Shown here in pieces: positions 53,624 through 64,000 of a stretch of 64,000 bases of DNA; positions within the stretch are counted from its first letter, which is position 1, and each line of letters begins with the position of its first letter. Origin of the DNA: Pseudopyrenochaeta lycopersici (lineage: Eukaryota; Ascomycota; Dothideomycetes; Pleosporales; Pseudopyrenochaetaceae). A program made the translations under genes and the position numbers. The stretch covers positions 1,550,001 to 1,614,000 of the forward strand of contig NHZP01000003.1 in the NCBI GenBank assembly GCA_003313425.1, in the 5' to 3' direction. The notes below the pieces were generated by a model. That model did no database searches, was not told where the DNA came from, and worked only from the letters and a program-made list of their open reading frames with translations.

Positions 53624-56600
53624 CGGTGGTGTTTTGAACCCCGCGCAGAAACTTGCAGAGCTTCCTTAACCGACTAGAGTTCCGAGATTAGTCGGGCTTC
53701 CTGGGACGTGAAGGTTGGGCTGTCCAAGTTGACGACAGCTTCCGTGGTGTTTAGACGAATCGTCGACAGGTTGATAAGACGAATGTCTGATGCTTTTCGT
53801 TTGCCCGTGCCAGATGAACATCATGATTGAAGGTGCACACACATGGGCCGACTGTTGCAGATCTTTTCTGAAGAGGGACATACTTCCAGAATTGCTGTTC
53901 TATCCTTGGCGGCGTCGAATTGTGTCTGCTGCGATGGCTTGCAATGTTCTGCGCGGGCGACTGAGTAGATTGCGACAGATCCGAAATAAAGAGATGTACG
54001 AAGCCAGGATTCTTCATACAGGTCGTGGGAATCCAAGGCGTCGAACGGAAGGCGCGGGTACGGATGAAAAACCGGTTCGACAACGACAGGCACCAGGCGA
54101 GAACCACAGAAGTCAAGTATGCACGGGCGACGTGCATCACCAAACAAATCTATTCGAAGGAGAAGTTCACATACCCTTGGAAACCAGTTGCTTGAACAAC
54201 AGCCTCGGAGGCACGACGCACCATGCGTGGATTTGACCCCTCCTGAGGCGAGCCATCCAGTGCGTCGGGCAGGCTGTTACTGCTGTGCCAGTAATTGAGC
54301 CCTGTGTAGAGGTCAATGAAGGGATCGGAAGTTGACTCCGCTGCAGGCTTACCAGGTGACGAGTTTGCTGATTGCGAAGGCATGAGTGCGAGCATGTCTC
54401 TATGCGGACATTCAACGAAGAGAGGCTATAACAAAAGCAAATGGTTGATGAAGGAAACCTCTTCCGCAGAAACCATATGGATGATCAACTATGCATATCG
54501 GGGAATTACACTGTATATCGCTTGCTAGGGCAGTGGGTGTGAGAGACCATTAGTGCTTGGCCAACTACTATGCCGACAAGGATTGGAGCTGGAAGAAGTT
54601 TCAAATGCGTGCCCATCTAAACACACCTAGGAGCTGGCGGATGCAGGTCGATCTAGCCTTTAGCGCACCAGAGCAACCATCGCGGGGAAATGGCTTAGCG
54701 GACGGCACCTGTCGAACTAGGCCAGAACCGACGCTGTCCACAAATATCACCCAAGGCATACGAAGCCCCATGCAAATTCAGCATGACTTTGCTCGTTAGA
54801 TGTCATGGTATTTGCCTCCGAAAAGCCTCTCCAGGCCGGACCTTGTCTTCCGACATCATCGGCCGGTGCGCCACCAACTTAATCAGTAACATCGTGTGCA
54901 AACTACTCGTTCTTCTTTCTCGTAAGAATGGATACTCTGAGGCTACGCTGCCACAAGCTTGTTGATCGTCACTTTGCATCCATGCTTGCGCAGTGACGTG
55001 CGGCAGATCACCTGAAAACAACACAGTCAACGGCGTTCGAGACTCTCAACATTGGCATGCCGCATGCCCTCACTAAAATTCTGGATGGGCCGCATGGTAC
55101 CCAGGAATCTCTGCCAAACGAGGCGCGTGTCTTTGGCCAAAGCTGGCAGGACCTCATATCTAGTCGGTCCGATACGTAAAAGCTCAGCTTGCTGGCCGGC
55201 CTGCCGCGTTGCAGCGAGATCCGCCATGCCAAGTGTGCATTCTTGAAGCTCAACGCATGGGCGTGTGTGACGTAGATTTTGAGTTTGCTAAAGTTGTATT
55301 TTCGCGAAAGTGTTCAAGAGGTTTGCCTGTCCAGACCACCATACAGTCCCACAAGGGATGGTGACTAGGGCACTATCCAGGAACAGGCTCGTCCGCGCGC
55401 GCATGAGGGACATCGAACGCCCCGCCAGCCGCCGGGCTGTCGCACGCATGCCAATGTGCTGCGGACACCGACACGCTTCCGGCACTTCCCACAATGCTGG
55501 GTCTAACAGCTTTCACGCCAAGGCTGGTATTTTGAACTCAACCTTCCCTCAGGGTTGACGCGCAAGGAGGGGCGCAGGACATTGATCATGATGCCAATGC
55601 TTGACTTCCATCAACGAGATGTTACTTTACTTGTCGAAGCGCGCAATGAACACGCGGCTTGGCTTCACAGTTTATACAAGGGCTTGGCTTTGCCGAGCAG
55701 GACGACTTGCTTTCGACATCACTACGTTACCCATGCTCAACATCCCCCTCTGCAACCAGCTTCTCTTACACTTAGGATCGAGCAACACTTTTGGAGAGGG
55801 TTTACACTTGTCCTAAAGCAGTATGTCTACCCCTAAACTCTAACGTACAACCCACCTCATTGGACAGCTCAATACGCATATCCCTCTCCAACCTAACCTC
55901 GAGAATCCCCTCAGCGAGACACACCTTGGTACGGAGTACTTTCTCCGACACCAGTGTTTATTGATTTTGAAACCACACGTACGCTTTAACGCTATTTCAC
56001 CGAAGATTCTGCCGTAAGTACTGCCACAATGCACCTGCCCATGAAATGCCTAGGGAACACGGGCTTGACAGCAGCCTCGTTTGCGTCGTTTTACCCTGGA
56101 CCCTGATCTCCCTCTTTGGCGTACGTCGGGTACGAACTCATGCTTGGTAACCTCTTGGTAAAGATATCACGTACCTTTGTACTATATCCGATGTCTGGGC
56201 GCCATTTACACGTTACACAAAACCGTGAACACGCTGGGCAAGATCTTGGAACGGGTTCCTTTTCTTGTGGGCTTGCCATTGCCACAATGCACAGCCAAGC
56301 ACACGTACTCACGACGCAAGATCCGCAACTTTAATGTTCCCAATCAAAATGCATTGCTCCACTACGAGCCATACGATCGTCGGGGTTCATACGTGGCTCT
56401 CGGAGAGCAACGCTAAATCAATGTGTGCCGAAGATTTTTCGCCTGTTAATGCCACACTCAAGGCTACCAATTGACCCTCGGGCCGTGCTCTAGCAATGGA
56501 GTTTTGAACTACGTCATGTACAAATGCATGGACAGCCTTGGCGACAAGTCGGTGTCTTTGTCTCATTCTAGGTTCAGTCGTAGCGAGGCTCGCAAATTTT

Positions 56601-59600
56601 GCGTGCTGTCATTTCCGCAACCGAAGAAGCTTGAGAAGGATCAAGTTGGTTTAGGCTTCGGGTCGCAACCAGAAACTTCCATGCTAAGCAAGGTTGGCAC
56701 AGCTATCTTGATGCAATAGCGACGTCTCGCAGCATATACATTTGACCATGTATAAGAGAGCTCGAGCATTGGTGGCTGATTGTTCACGTGCCAGGGGCTG
56801 AGGGCGAGTTCACTTTTGTTCGTGATCGGAAGTCGGTCTTGCACCTTTGACTTCCCTGGCAGTGGGGCTCAGGCGCGAAGACTTGTTTTTGGCGGTGGCT
56901 GCAATGCACTATTATGACCCAGCAGTTTGGCATCTGGCGCATCAGGGTCCCCACATGCTCGTGTTCTCCAGCTAGACAAGCCAGTCAAAGAGCTAGGAGT
57001 TTGTTCCGGATGATGCGATTGGTGGATCATTAGCGCAGATTACTGAACCCTAGGCTCTTGAGTGCATCGCGAATCTTGTCAAGCCGCAGAGCATTTACGA
57101 GCGATCTAGACATGTATGTGGCTTGCCTGGCCTCCGATGCTTGGCCTGCGCCATTTCACTCCCATGAATAGAGATTGACGAGTCGGCTGCTAACCCTCGC
57201 TGAGATTATCCCGGCGGCATACGATGGGTACGGCCGCCCACGTGCATTCACGAACTCCTTTTGTTTCATTGCAAAGTTTGTGTTTCAGCCTGGAAAACAT
57301 CTCCGTCCGTCTGGGGCTTCGATTACTGAATTGACACCTTCTGTCGCCGGGATGAACCATCTTCATGCTTTCTGCATTCGTCCACAAACTCATTTAAATT
57401 CATGCAAATCTGACACAATTTGTCAACAAACCCATCGTTCGCGCTGAATTCCGTCCTCGGCCTTTGCTCCGAGCACTTGGGTCTACAAGCGTCGGCTTCG
57501 GTTCCTCACACGCACCAAACCCATTGTTCGTGTCTAGAAACCAAAGCGCTCGACTGCCTGTTGATCCAAGAGTCCCTGACACGAGCCGCTGGTCTGTTGG
57601 TCGCTTCGAGCTAAGCAAATTGCGGAAGAATAGGCAAAATCAAAAGGCCGATACGTCCAGAACGATCAATCACGACCACCACCATAGTTCACACATGGTT
57701 CTGATTTGCTTATCAGAATCGTACAGGCATGGTTGTTCGGAACCTTACGCTCGTTATCAACAGCTAGGCTCTCGTACAGGTTCTTGCCAGCTACTTCCGC
57801 GGACAAGTTAAACGGAGGTGAGGTGGCTTTCATGCCAACCTTGGTCCGAATCCCACATCCCGAGGGATCATACCCGCTTTCTCGACTTACAATTGAGGAT
57901 ACATGGATTGTCGTGCCGCAGTTCAAGTTCCAAGATTCGTCGGCTGTGGGGTCGTGTTCGCAGATAAGCCATTGCTCTGGCCCCCTCCGACGGAAGTATC
58001 CGACGGTTCCCCGTGCCTAACTCCATGAATAGGGAACTACAAACCGAAGCTATCTAGGTACTTTTGCTTCAACCTGACAGACAACTTACCGGGATGATAT
58101 GGCCGATGAACTGTACCGTGGGACTTCCCCACACAAAACCTTGTGAGATGAAACAGTCCCTGCGCTATTTTACGGTTCATGTTCGCCCCACTTTGACTGA
58201 CGGACCTTTTTGATCGCCTTACCCTTGAAAATAAGACCACAAATCATGCCACAAACTCCCGATGACATCCAAATGCCGGCAGTACGCACGTCGTTTGTGG
58301 GCATCTCGTGTCGACCTTGTGCAGCTGATAGGAACAGAATGATCTCGGTTTGCGCCATTGGGCATCAAAGTGGTCAATGTGAACGCGGAGTACCCCTTAA
58401 TCACCTCAAGGATGTTTGCAACTTGTTGATCAAACCTTCCACTCGCAGGAGGCATTAAAGACTGGTGAGCAAAGCTCAGCAGGTGAACTTAGGGGCTTAT
58501 GCGCACTGCGTTCTTCTCGTTTACACGATCTCATCTGCCGGCCCTATCATCCTTCCCTCTCGATTCCATTTGCAACGGCAACAAGCGAGCGGGCTTATCT
58601 TTTGACCGTTTGAATATTTCGCGAGTTATTTTTTGTTCGGGCATTGAATGGCCGAGAATAGCGAAAGCTATAACTAATCGACTGCTAGAGCTTTGTCATC
58701 ATCATCACCACCACCAGTGAACCTCGTACAAGCATCGAGGAAGGAACAACCCTTCCCTCTCAATGTATCAGCAAAAGCCAATTTAAAAGCCGGTACCCGT
58801 CTTCCACCAACCACTATCCCGCTATTTACACCGCTTCTTCCGAGACATCCGTGGCACTGAGAGATCACCGGCAACAAACCCATAAATCAAAGACATGCGC
58901 TTTGAAAGTTTACTGCGCAATGGAGTAGTAATAGCGCTTGTACAGGGCTCAAGCATGAGGATGCCGTATTCCAAGTCACCTGCCACTTTGATGCAGCCTC
59001 ACTAGTAGATCGTTTCCAATTCACGATTGCGATATTGTAAACTCTCACAGTGTTATCCATGAGCCACACCGAAACTGAAGAGGATCCTAGCGGTTGCGTA
59101 AGCCCGAAATCAGAGCGTTGATGCGGGAAGCGCTGATGCGGGAAGCGTCAGGCGTCGAACAGCTTACGAGTGAGGTTGACTGCCGACCCCCTCATAGTCG
59201 ACCCCTTGTTTTCCTTGTTCAAGGTTGAGTGCACCTCCCGACATCTCCTAGATTTCGTCACATGGCCTCAGAATCCATGCACATTCCACTCCAGTATTAC
59301 TCGTACACCTTTTCAAGAAACATTGCAGGATCCGGATAGAACGCAGTATAGGTGTAATCAGTAGACCAGCAGAAAGCAGAGTCTATGCATTGCTACCTGT
59401 TACATCTGGCTACACAACTGACAACCTTAGACACAAGCAAGTCCAAAGCAAGATCCGGTTATCCGTCGAGCACAAGCCGAACCCAACCCACCTTCCATCC
59501 GCGCATCGTCGAGCCGCCCCGCTGGCCAGTCTACCTTTGCGTTCAAAGTCCCTCCCAGTACCCTGTCTATAACATCATGCGCGTAACAGATTTTCAACCA

Positions 59601-60006
59601 TCTTCGTCTATCCCCCCGATTCCGGTTCCGTGTTTTCCCACCGACCGACACACGACCAGCGACGATCCTCCAAGTATAACTACCGCTGAACAGCCCGCAA
59701 CAGGCTTTTTTTAGCCATACGAGGGACAGCCGTACCTATGACAAAGAACAGATACACCTGAGCCATTTTGTTGAATTGTGGCGTTGACCTCCCCGGCTCC
59801 TGGCGTATCGAAGCTTCTTCGGACAGACTTGCCTGTTTAGCCCCACACAGATGTGGCTTGCAGATAATGCCGGTCACACGTTCTTTGGAGCATTTTGAGC
59901 CCGATCATACTTTGCGGGGAATTATTGTGTCGGTAAGTACCGCGTTTATCGCCGGTACCCACAGCAATGCATGCAATGTACCAGCGTTAAGCGCGGAGAT
60001 TCGTAT
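53624..60006. other. gene-poor block, 6.4 kb
   Basis: I find no confident gene here. Several frames of 60-150 codons exist on both strands, mostly overlapping in conflicting frames. Stretches that read somewhat like coding sequence are 54150-54383 (minus), 55027-55227 (minus, MADLAATRQAGQQAELLRIG) and 57666-58010 (minus, open without an ATG). No transposase, integrase or terminal repeat was recognised. It could hold decayed genes or unrecognised multi-exon genes. Confidence 0.45.
54150..54383 (-). CDS. hypothetical small ORF, possibly a first exon
   Basis: Open frame of 77 codons from an ATG at 54383 (begins MPSQSANSSPGKPAAEST). It contains DPFIDLYTGLNYWHSS and VRRASEAVVQATGFQG and then meets a good donor (CAAGG|GTATGT, 54175/54174), so it may be the first exon of a longer gene rather than a complete protein. 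A downstream acceptor about 210 nt away would add a short basic tail. No family recognised; weak call. Confidence 0.3.
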   Translation of the reverse strand: MPSQSANSSPGKPAAESTSDPFIDLYTGLNYWHSSNSLPDALDGSPQEGSNPRMVRRASEAVVQATGFQGYVNFSFE

Positions 60007-60992
60007 TTAAGTTTTCTCCACATGTACGGAAGAGGTGACTTGCTGAAAGTACCTCCACAACTTCTGAAAGTACTCGACGAGCGATGCGAGCATGTTTCTG
60101 ACCTTGAAATCGGATGGATGCCAGATTGGAAAGTCCTTTACTGAGAACAATTCGGCGGAGAGGTTGCAACCACGATTCCTGAGTTGTCTTCGCCTATGTG
60201 GTCCGGGCTGCTCTAGTCAATGCACCAGGATGCGGACTTGCCTCACACACAAACCTCCAGAATATACTTGTAACGGCTTCTCCACGTGCCTGTAGGGATC
60301 AGAGGGCCGGCAAGTAGGGGCTTGAGCTTGCTAGTCGTACGGTTCAAGTGCGTGAGCAAGGATTGGGCCTCGAGTAGTTCAAGGTTGAACCAGCTTATTG
60401 AGCATGTCCCGTTCACAATATTGCACTTGGAAAGCGGCAATGAGAGGTGCATCGATAAATATAGTTCCTAACGACCTTGAAATAGCCTTGCCAGTACGCC
60501 TTCCTACATAGCCCGATGGTGAATACATCACACCTTGGACAGACTGTGGAACCAACATTGTCTTCCGCTACAATCCCCTCGTGGCAGTTGTCACAAGACT
60601 GGCCTTCGACGCAGTTGTCTCTTTGCGAAAAAGGCATCTCGCTTGCCTCAAAGCCGTTTTGAAAGACCTAATCTGAGGAGGCATGAACCAAAGCAGCCAC
60701 GTCCAGCATCTCATGGCCGAGCCATAGTGTACTCCAAGATAGCTAAGCCAGCGTTCTGTATGCTGATTTATACTCACAGTATTCGAAATCGCCCGGCAGC
60801 ATTGTAAAGAATGTGGCGTAGGTGATCTAGACAGTCGCCTAGATCAATATCGCCATACCATTCGTCATCTGCGCCAAGACGGAAAGTCGAAGAGTGAGGA
60901 GTTTGCAGCCAAAAAATAGCTACTGTCGTGGAGGTTGAGTAATATATCTTGGGCCCTTCTTGGTTCCTAACACGCCGTCGATGAGGCGACAT
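60007..60992 (-). CDS. small protein with a zinc-ribbon-like CxxC pair, function unknown
   Basis: Model: complement(join(60007..60178,60247..60368,60476..60641,60778..60992)), 224 residues. Exon 1 (MSPHRRRVRNQEG...) contains DDEWYGDIDLGDCLDHLRHILYNAAGRF. Exon 2 carries SCDNCHEGIVAEDN and VCPRCDVFTIG, a C-x2-C ... C-x2-C zinc-ribbon arrangement, then KAYWQGYFK. Exon 3 is helical (AQSLLTHLNRTTSKLKPLL) and exon 4 has FPIWHPSDFKVRNMLASLVEYF. Introns 2 and 3 fit well. Intron 1 is the weak point: the only phase-matching acceptor found (GGCAAG at 60642) is not ideal, while a better-looking one upstream breaks the frame. It could be a working gene or one with a frameshift. No family recognised. Confidence 0.55.
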
Positions 60993-61085
60993 CTTTGATG
61001 CCACCTCTGTGACCCAATCTTCCACTTAGACAACGCCTGCGCAGTCCTTTAAACTTAGTTCTTTCCCAATCCTACTGCCTTCCTT

Positions 61086-61667
61086 TCACGCCTTTTGTCT
61101 CAACAACTTGTGAAGTGAGGAGCTCAACTGCTGTGCCTCCTTGTCCCTCACTTTCCGCAGCGGCTTGGGACTTGCGTTGCGCGACGACGCCTTGGAGCCG
61201 GTCAGTGAGGCGGGCGAAGCTTCACGACGCCTCCTCTCTAGTTTCTTTGGGTCGGTACTGCCCGCCGAGTTGAGGGTGTCGCTTCTTTTGCGGAGCCTGC
61301 GAGTTGGTGTCTGGGTGTTGGTTTGAACTACAGGTACTGCAGCAGATGATTGGGCTCGTCTCCTTCTGCGCTCTTCATTGATCAGGGTACGTTCTGAGTC
61401 TGGAGTCACTGCAGGACTCGAGGTTCGGTGATGGGGTGTTTGTGGGTGCTTGTCGAGGTCGTCAATGGGGATCCTCCTCCTACTGCCCTGTCGTGATTCG
61501 CTCCTTGATTTGGTGTACGAGTCGAGCATTTTCTCAACCTCGCGCTTATTCACATCCGTGTATACTAGTCTCAGGACTTCGAGAACTAGAAGTGATGTGA
61601 CAATGTAGGAGATAAGAAAACCTATTCTTGAGTAAAACTCGTACGTGATGAGAAAATTGAGAAACAT
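61086..61667 (-). CDS. single-pass membrane protein, basic tail, function unknown
   Basis: Intron-free frame of 193 residues; I start it at the ATG at 61667 because the frame upstream has no ATG. Residues about 10-32 are a transmembrane helix (YSRIGFLISYIVTSLLVLEVLR). The rest is a hydrophilic, Arg/Ser/Thr-rich tail with KREVEKMLDSYTKSRSE, NEERRRRRAQSSAAV, RRLRKRSDTLNSAGS and a final KLLRQKA. The positive-inside pattern puts the tail in the cytosol. It resembles other small orphan endoplasmic reticulum membrane proteins of filamentous fungi; no family recognised. Confidence 0.68.
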   Translation of the reverse strand: MFLNFLITYEFYSRIGFLISYIVTSLLVLEVLRLVYTDVNKREVEKMLDSYTKSRSESRQGSRRRIPIDDLDKHPQTPHHRTSSPAVTPDSERTLINEERRRRRAQSSAAVPVVQTNTQTPTRRLRKRSDTLNSAGSTDPKKLERRRREASPASLTGSKASSRNASPKPLRKVRDKEAQQLSSSLHKLLRQKA

Positions 61668-62142
61668 CTTGGATTGTGTGTCTTCTGGTAGTGAGTTGGA
61701 AATTGAAGACGGTAAAAGGGAATCGAAGAAGTGGGCGTTGAGAGTATGTGTTGATTTTTTAACCCCCAAAGTGCGGCGGTGGTGATCGGAATGTCGTGGT
61801 TTGGTGCACGCCGCACGCTGGTGTCTCACGGCAGACGTTGGTGGAGTTGTGTTACGAGAGACTGTGGGCGAACTGACGACCTTGCGTCGAGGGAGCAATC
61901 AGCCTTTCAAGTCGCACTGTGAGACAATCTTGGGTCCAAAATGCACGCGATCCCTTGAACCATGCCTCACAACGCGGCAGTGCTCCAACCTATAAATGGC
62001 TGGATACGATGGAAAGTTGACGGGCCTTGAAACCAATCAGACTGTTTCAGAAGAGACTCCAAGGATGCGACATGTTTGAAGTCCGCCCGCGCCAACCCAA
62101 AACGTACGCTGGCTAACCTAAATGTAGACACGACCAAGCCGG

Positions 62143-62706
62143 ATGGAGATAACCACGGGCTCCGAGACCAATGGGATGACGACGCTGGACAGACGCCTAC
62201 CGATAGGGCTGTCAACCGAGCGCCATGTTAATTTAAAACATCGAGAACATGAGTACATCCCATCGCGCGATTGCGTGGTGGCTTGCGCACACTGGGAATC
62301 AGCTCAAGAAAAGAATGAGGGGTTGTCTTGCAAACCCCTCACGCACTCTACAAGATTGCGTGAGGGGTCATTGAAGATGGGGTTGGACGCGACAGCATCC
62401 GCACTCCTCCAGAGTGTCAGCTGTGTGGAACACGGGGCCACTTCCCTACCACGGCAGTATAACCAAGTGCTCTGCTGGGCAGGTCGCAAGGTTATAAGCG
62501 AATTCCAGGAGCTAGGAAAGCCACTTCATTTACACAGCTATAAGTGTATTGGATGGCGCTCCGGGCATGTGAAAAAGAGTCGAGACTATTGTGATCAAGG
62601 TAATGATAGCTTCAGGGGTTACCTCGATCCGTACTTTATCACCGCGCGCCAATGGATGCAGCTGAGCGCAAGACAAAGTCGTAGCCACGAGAGGCCAACT
62701 GAGTAA
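62143..62706 (+). CDS. doubtful open reading frame, 187 codons
   Basis: An ATG-initiated frame of 187 codons. It has no recognisable domain, an irregular composition (many Cys, His and Ser) and contains the 62334-62368 inverted repeat. The length makes it worth listing, but nothing else supports it; it may be chance. Confidence 0.22.
   Translation: MEITTGSETNGMTTLDRRLPIGLSTERHVNLKHREHEYIPSRDCVVACAHWESAQEKNEGLSCKPLTHSTRLREGSLKMGLDATASALLQSVSCVEHGATSLPRQYNQVLCWAGRKVISEFQELGKPLHLHSYKCIGWRSGHVKKSRDYCDQGNDSFRGYLDPYFITARQWMQLSARQSRSHERPTE
62334..62368. repeat. perfect 12-bp inverted repeat, 11-nt loop
   Basis: ACCCCTCACGCA (62334-62345) pairs exactly with TGCGTGAGGGGT (62357-62368). The intervening 11 nt would form the loop. 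A further ATGAGGGGTT lies about 20 bp upstream. Confidence 0.85.
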
Positions 62707-62786
62707 GACATGTCTATTCGCGCAGGATTCTAATGGCTTATTCGCCGAGGACCTGATGATCCAGCCCATGCTGCTTAGCCGGATGT

Positions 62787-64000
62787 CTAACAAACAATGC
62801 CATAGTAATACAGCCCTAGTCTTCCCATGCTGAACGCCATCCCAAATCCATTCCTGATCCAGAAACACCGCGCTGAAATGATGCAACAAAGTAATACACG
62901 CACCGTTCCAAAGCAGATTTCTTGCGTAGGCGTAGATCATCTTCAACACTCCCTTAGTGCTCCAGAAGTTGATCGTCTGTCATCCTCAGATCCCAACCTG
63001 ACTCATCTGTGGTTTGCGCCGCCTGGCTACTTACCCGCCAAAGCCTTTTCGTAGCTGTGTCTCGGACACCCTGTTGAACTACCTGGCTGGCGATTTGTGC
63101 AGCATCTTCAAACCCAAATACCGACTCATATATTGCCGTGCATATCCAAGAAATAAAAGAGGACAATGGAAGCCACCAAGCTTTGATAAAGTTACGGTAA
63201 ATTAATGTTGGGATGACAAACGGGTACTGAGGGGCGTTCATGTTGACGGCGAAGGGGTAGGGCGACGACTTTGCGTATAAGGGGTGGCAGTATATTTCAC
63301 TTTGATACTGTTAGTAACTATCATTCGGAAACTGAGCAAAGCTGTGCTGTTGGTTGGCTAGCACGGAGATACATACCAGGCAATCTCTTCACTGACCCAC
63401 CATGTGAAGAAAATAAGCGCAAAGATTCCTAAGCCTGTAAGGCCGCCCCATATGCGCCATCGGCTATTCGATGTTTGCCGTGCGGTCTTTATGCGTTGTT
63501 GCCAGAAGCAAGACTTCCACCACTCCCATAAGGAGAATGTATGCTCGTCGTTTGCCATGCAGGGACAGTCACGATACGCAATCTTGGCTTTTCCTACAGC
63601 TTTTTCCCCATCTTCGGCATGCTCAACGCGATCCTCAACACGTTTCATCCCCCGACTTGCATCGCGGATGCTTGTTCTTGCTGCACGTAATCGATCGTTC
63701 ATACGGTGTAGATGGAGAAGTTCTTGTTGGCGTTGGCGTTCTGCTTCGCTGCGGGGTGTGCCAACTGGTAGCTGAAGGCCTTGCAGTGTATCTTCGTCCA
63801 GTTCGCCATCAGCACTTCCTCGTAGTGGAGTGATCAAATCTTCGAGTGAATTGATGGTTGAATCCCCATAGTCGGCAGACTGTCGTCGAACGTTGGCCTT
63901 AGCTTCCTGAACGAGCGCTTGAAGTGCTGAGCTGGGAAGTGAAGGACGAACAGAGTCCGCAGCAACACCCTTGATCGCTTCTTTTGTTGGGAGTACGCCT
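62787..64000 (-). CDS. multi-pass membrane protein, 5' part missing, function unknown
   Basis: Model: complement(join(62787..62872,62904..62940,63035..63299,63377..>64000)); the start lies beyond the window. The sequenced N-terminal part is hydrophilic and helical (ALQALVQEAKANVRRQ, MNDRLRAARTSIRDAS, KRVEDRVEHAED) and may form a coiled coil. A Cys/Trp-rich segment follows (DCPCMANDEHTFSLWEWWKSCF), then a clear transmembrane helix (IWGGLTGLGIFALIFFTWWV). Further hydrophobic stretches follow: FVIPTLIYRNFIKAWWLPLS, FISWICTAIYESVFGFED. The C-terminus reads MIYAYARNLLWN and MGRLGLYYYGIVC. The last two exons are short (37 and 86 nt), and frame and splice sites agree throughout. It looks like a conserved fungal integral membrane protein; no family recognised. 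Confidence 0.8.

Larger units (their letters stand above)
61668..62786. other. intergenic region with a hairpin
   Basis: Upstream region of the single-pass membrane protein gene and 3' flank of the gene at 62787-64000. It holds a perfect inverted repeat and a weak plus-strand open frame, both listed separately. Confidence 0.45.

Overview
The window is nuclear DNA of a filamentous ascomycete (Pezizomycotina; I infer Dothideomycetes from the gene types, not from a search). The evidence is many short spliceosomal introns (about 45-210 nt) with GT...AG ends and CTAAC/CTGAC-like branch sites. It is also typically fungal in gene content: a HET-type protein, a Zn2Cys6-DUF3425 regulator, a tannase/feruloyl esterase family enzyme, a DUF3445 protein, FAS1 adhesins and a Prp4 splicing kinase. 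There is no operon structure, and neighbouring genes are mostly unrelated in function. All splice models here were built by hand from reading frame, splice consensus and intron phase; no alignment or search was run.

Layout. 1-10 kb: a truncated WD40 protein resembling a TFIIIC subunit, an alpha/beta hydrolase, a lineage-specific protein of unknown function, a beta-lactamase/transesterase-type serine hydrolase and a two-RRM SR-type RNA-binding protein, all on the minus strand. 10-16.5 kb: mitochondrial ETF-ubiquinone oxidoreductase (minus), then a striking secreted low-complexity repeat protein (plus, six exons). 17-24 kb: a small RING-like protein, a BTB/POZ protein, a small membrane protein split by an intron, and a tiny HMG-like protein. 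24-34 kb: an intradiol (catechol/hydroxyquinol) dioxygenase facing an uncharacterised protein tail to tail, a DUF3445 membrane-anchored protein, a broken HET-domain gene, a secreted tannase/feruloyl esterase and a Dap1/PGRMC-like haem protein.

34-49 kb: a large disordered protein with a C-terminal coiled coil, the splicing kinase Prp4 (with possible extra 3' exons), a GPI-anchored FAS1 protein and an F-box/LRR protein. 49-60 kb is gene-poor, with one confident gene, a seven-exon Zn2Cys6-DUF3425 transcription factor. 60-64 kb: a small zinc-ribbon-like protein, a single-pass membrane protein, and a multi-pass membrane protein that runs off the window end.

Functional themes are loose. Extracellular breakdown of plant phenolic esters (tannase/feruloyl esterase) and intracellular aromatic ring cleavage (intradiol dioxygenase) sit 5 kb apart and could act in one catabolic direction. 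The SR protein and Prp4 both belong to splicing. The best candidates for something undescribed are the exon-duplicated secreted repeat protein at 14.4-16.5 kb and several small multi-exon genes that a plain ORF search misses.
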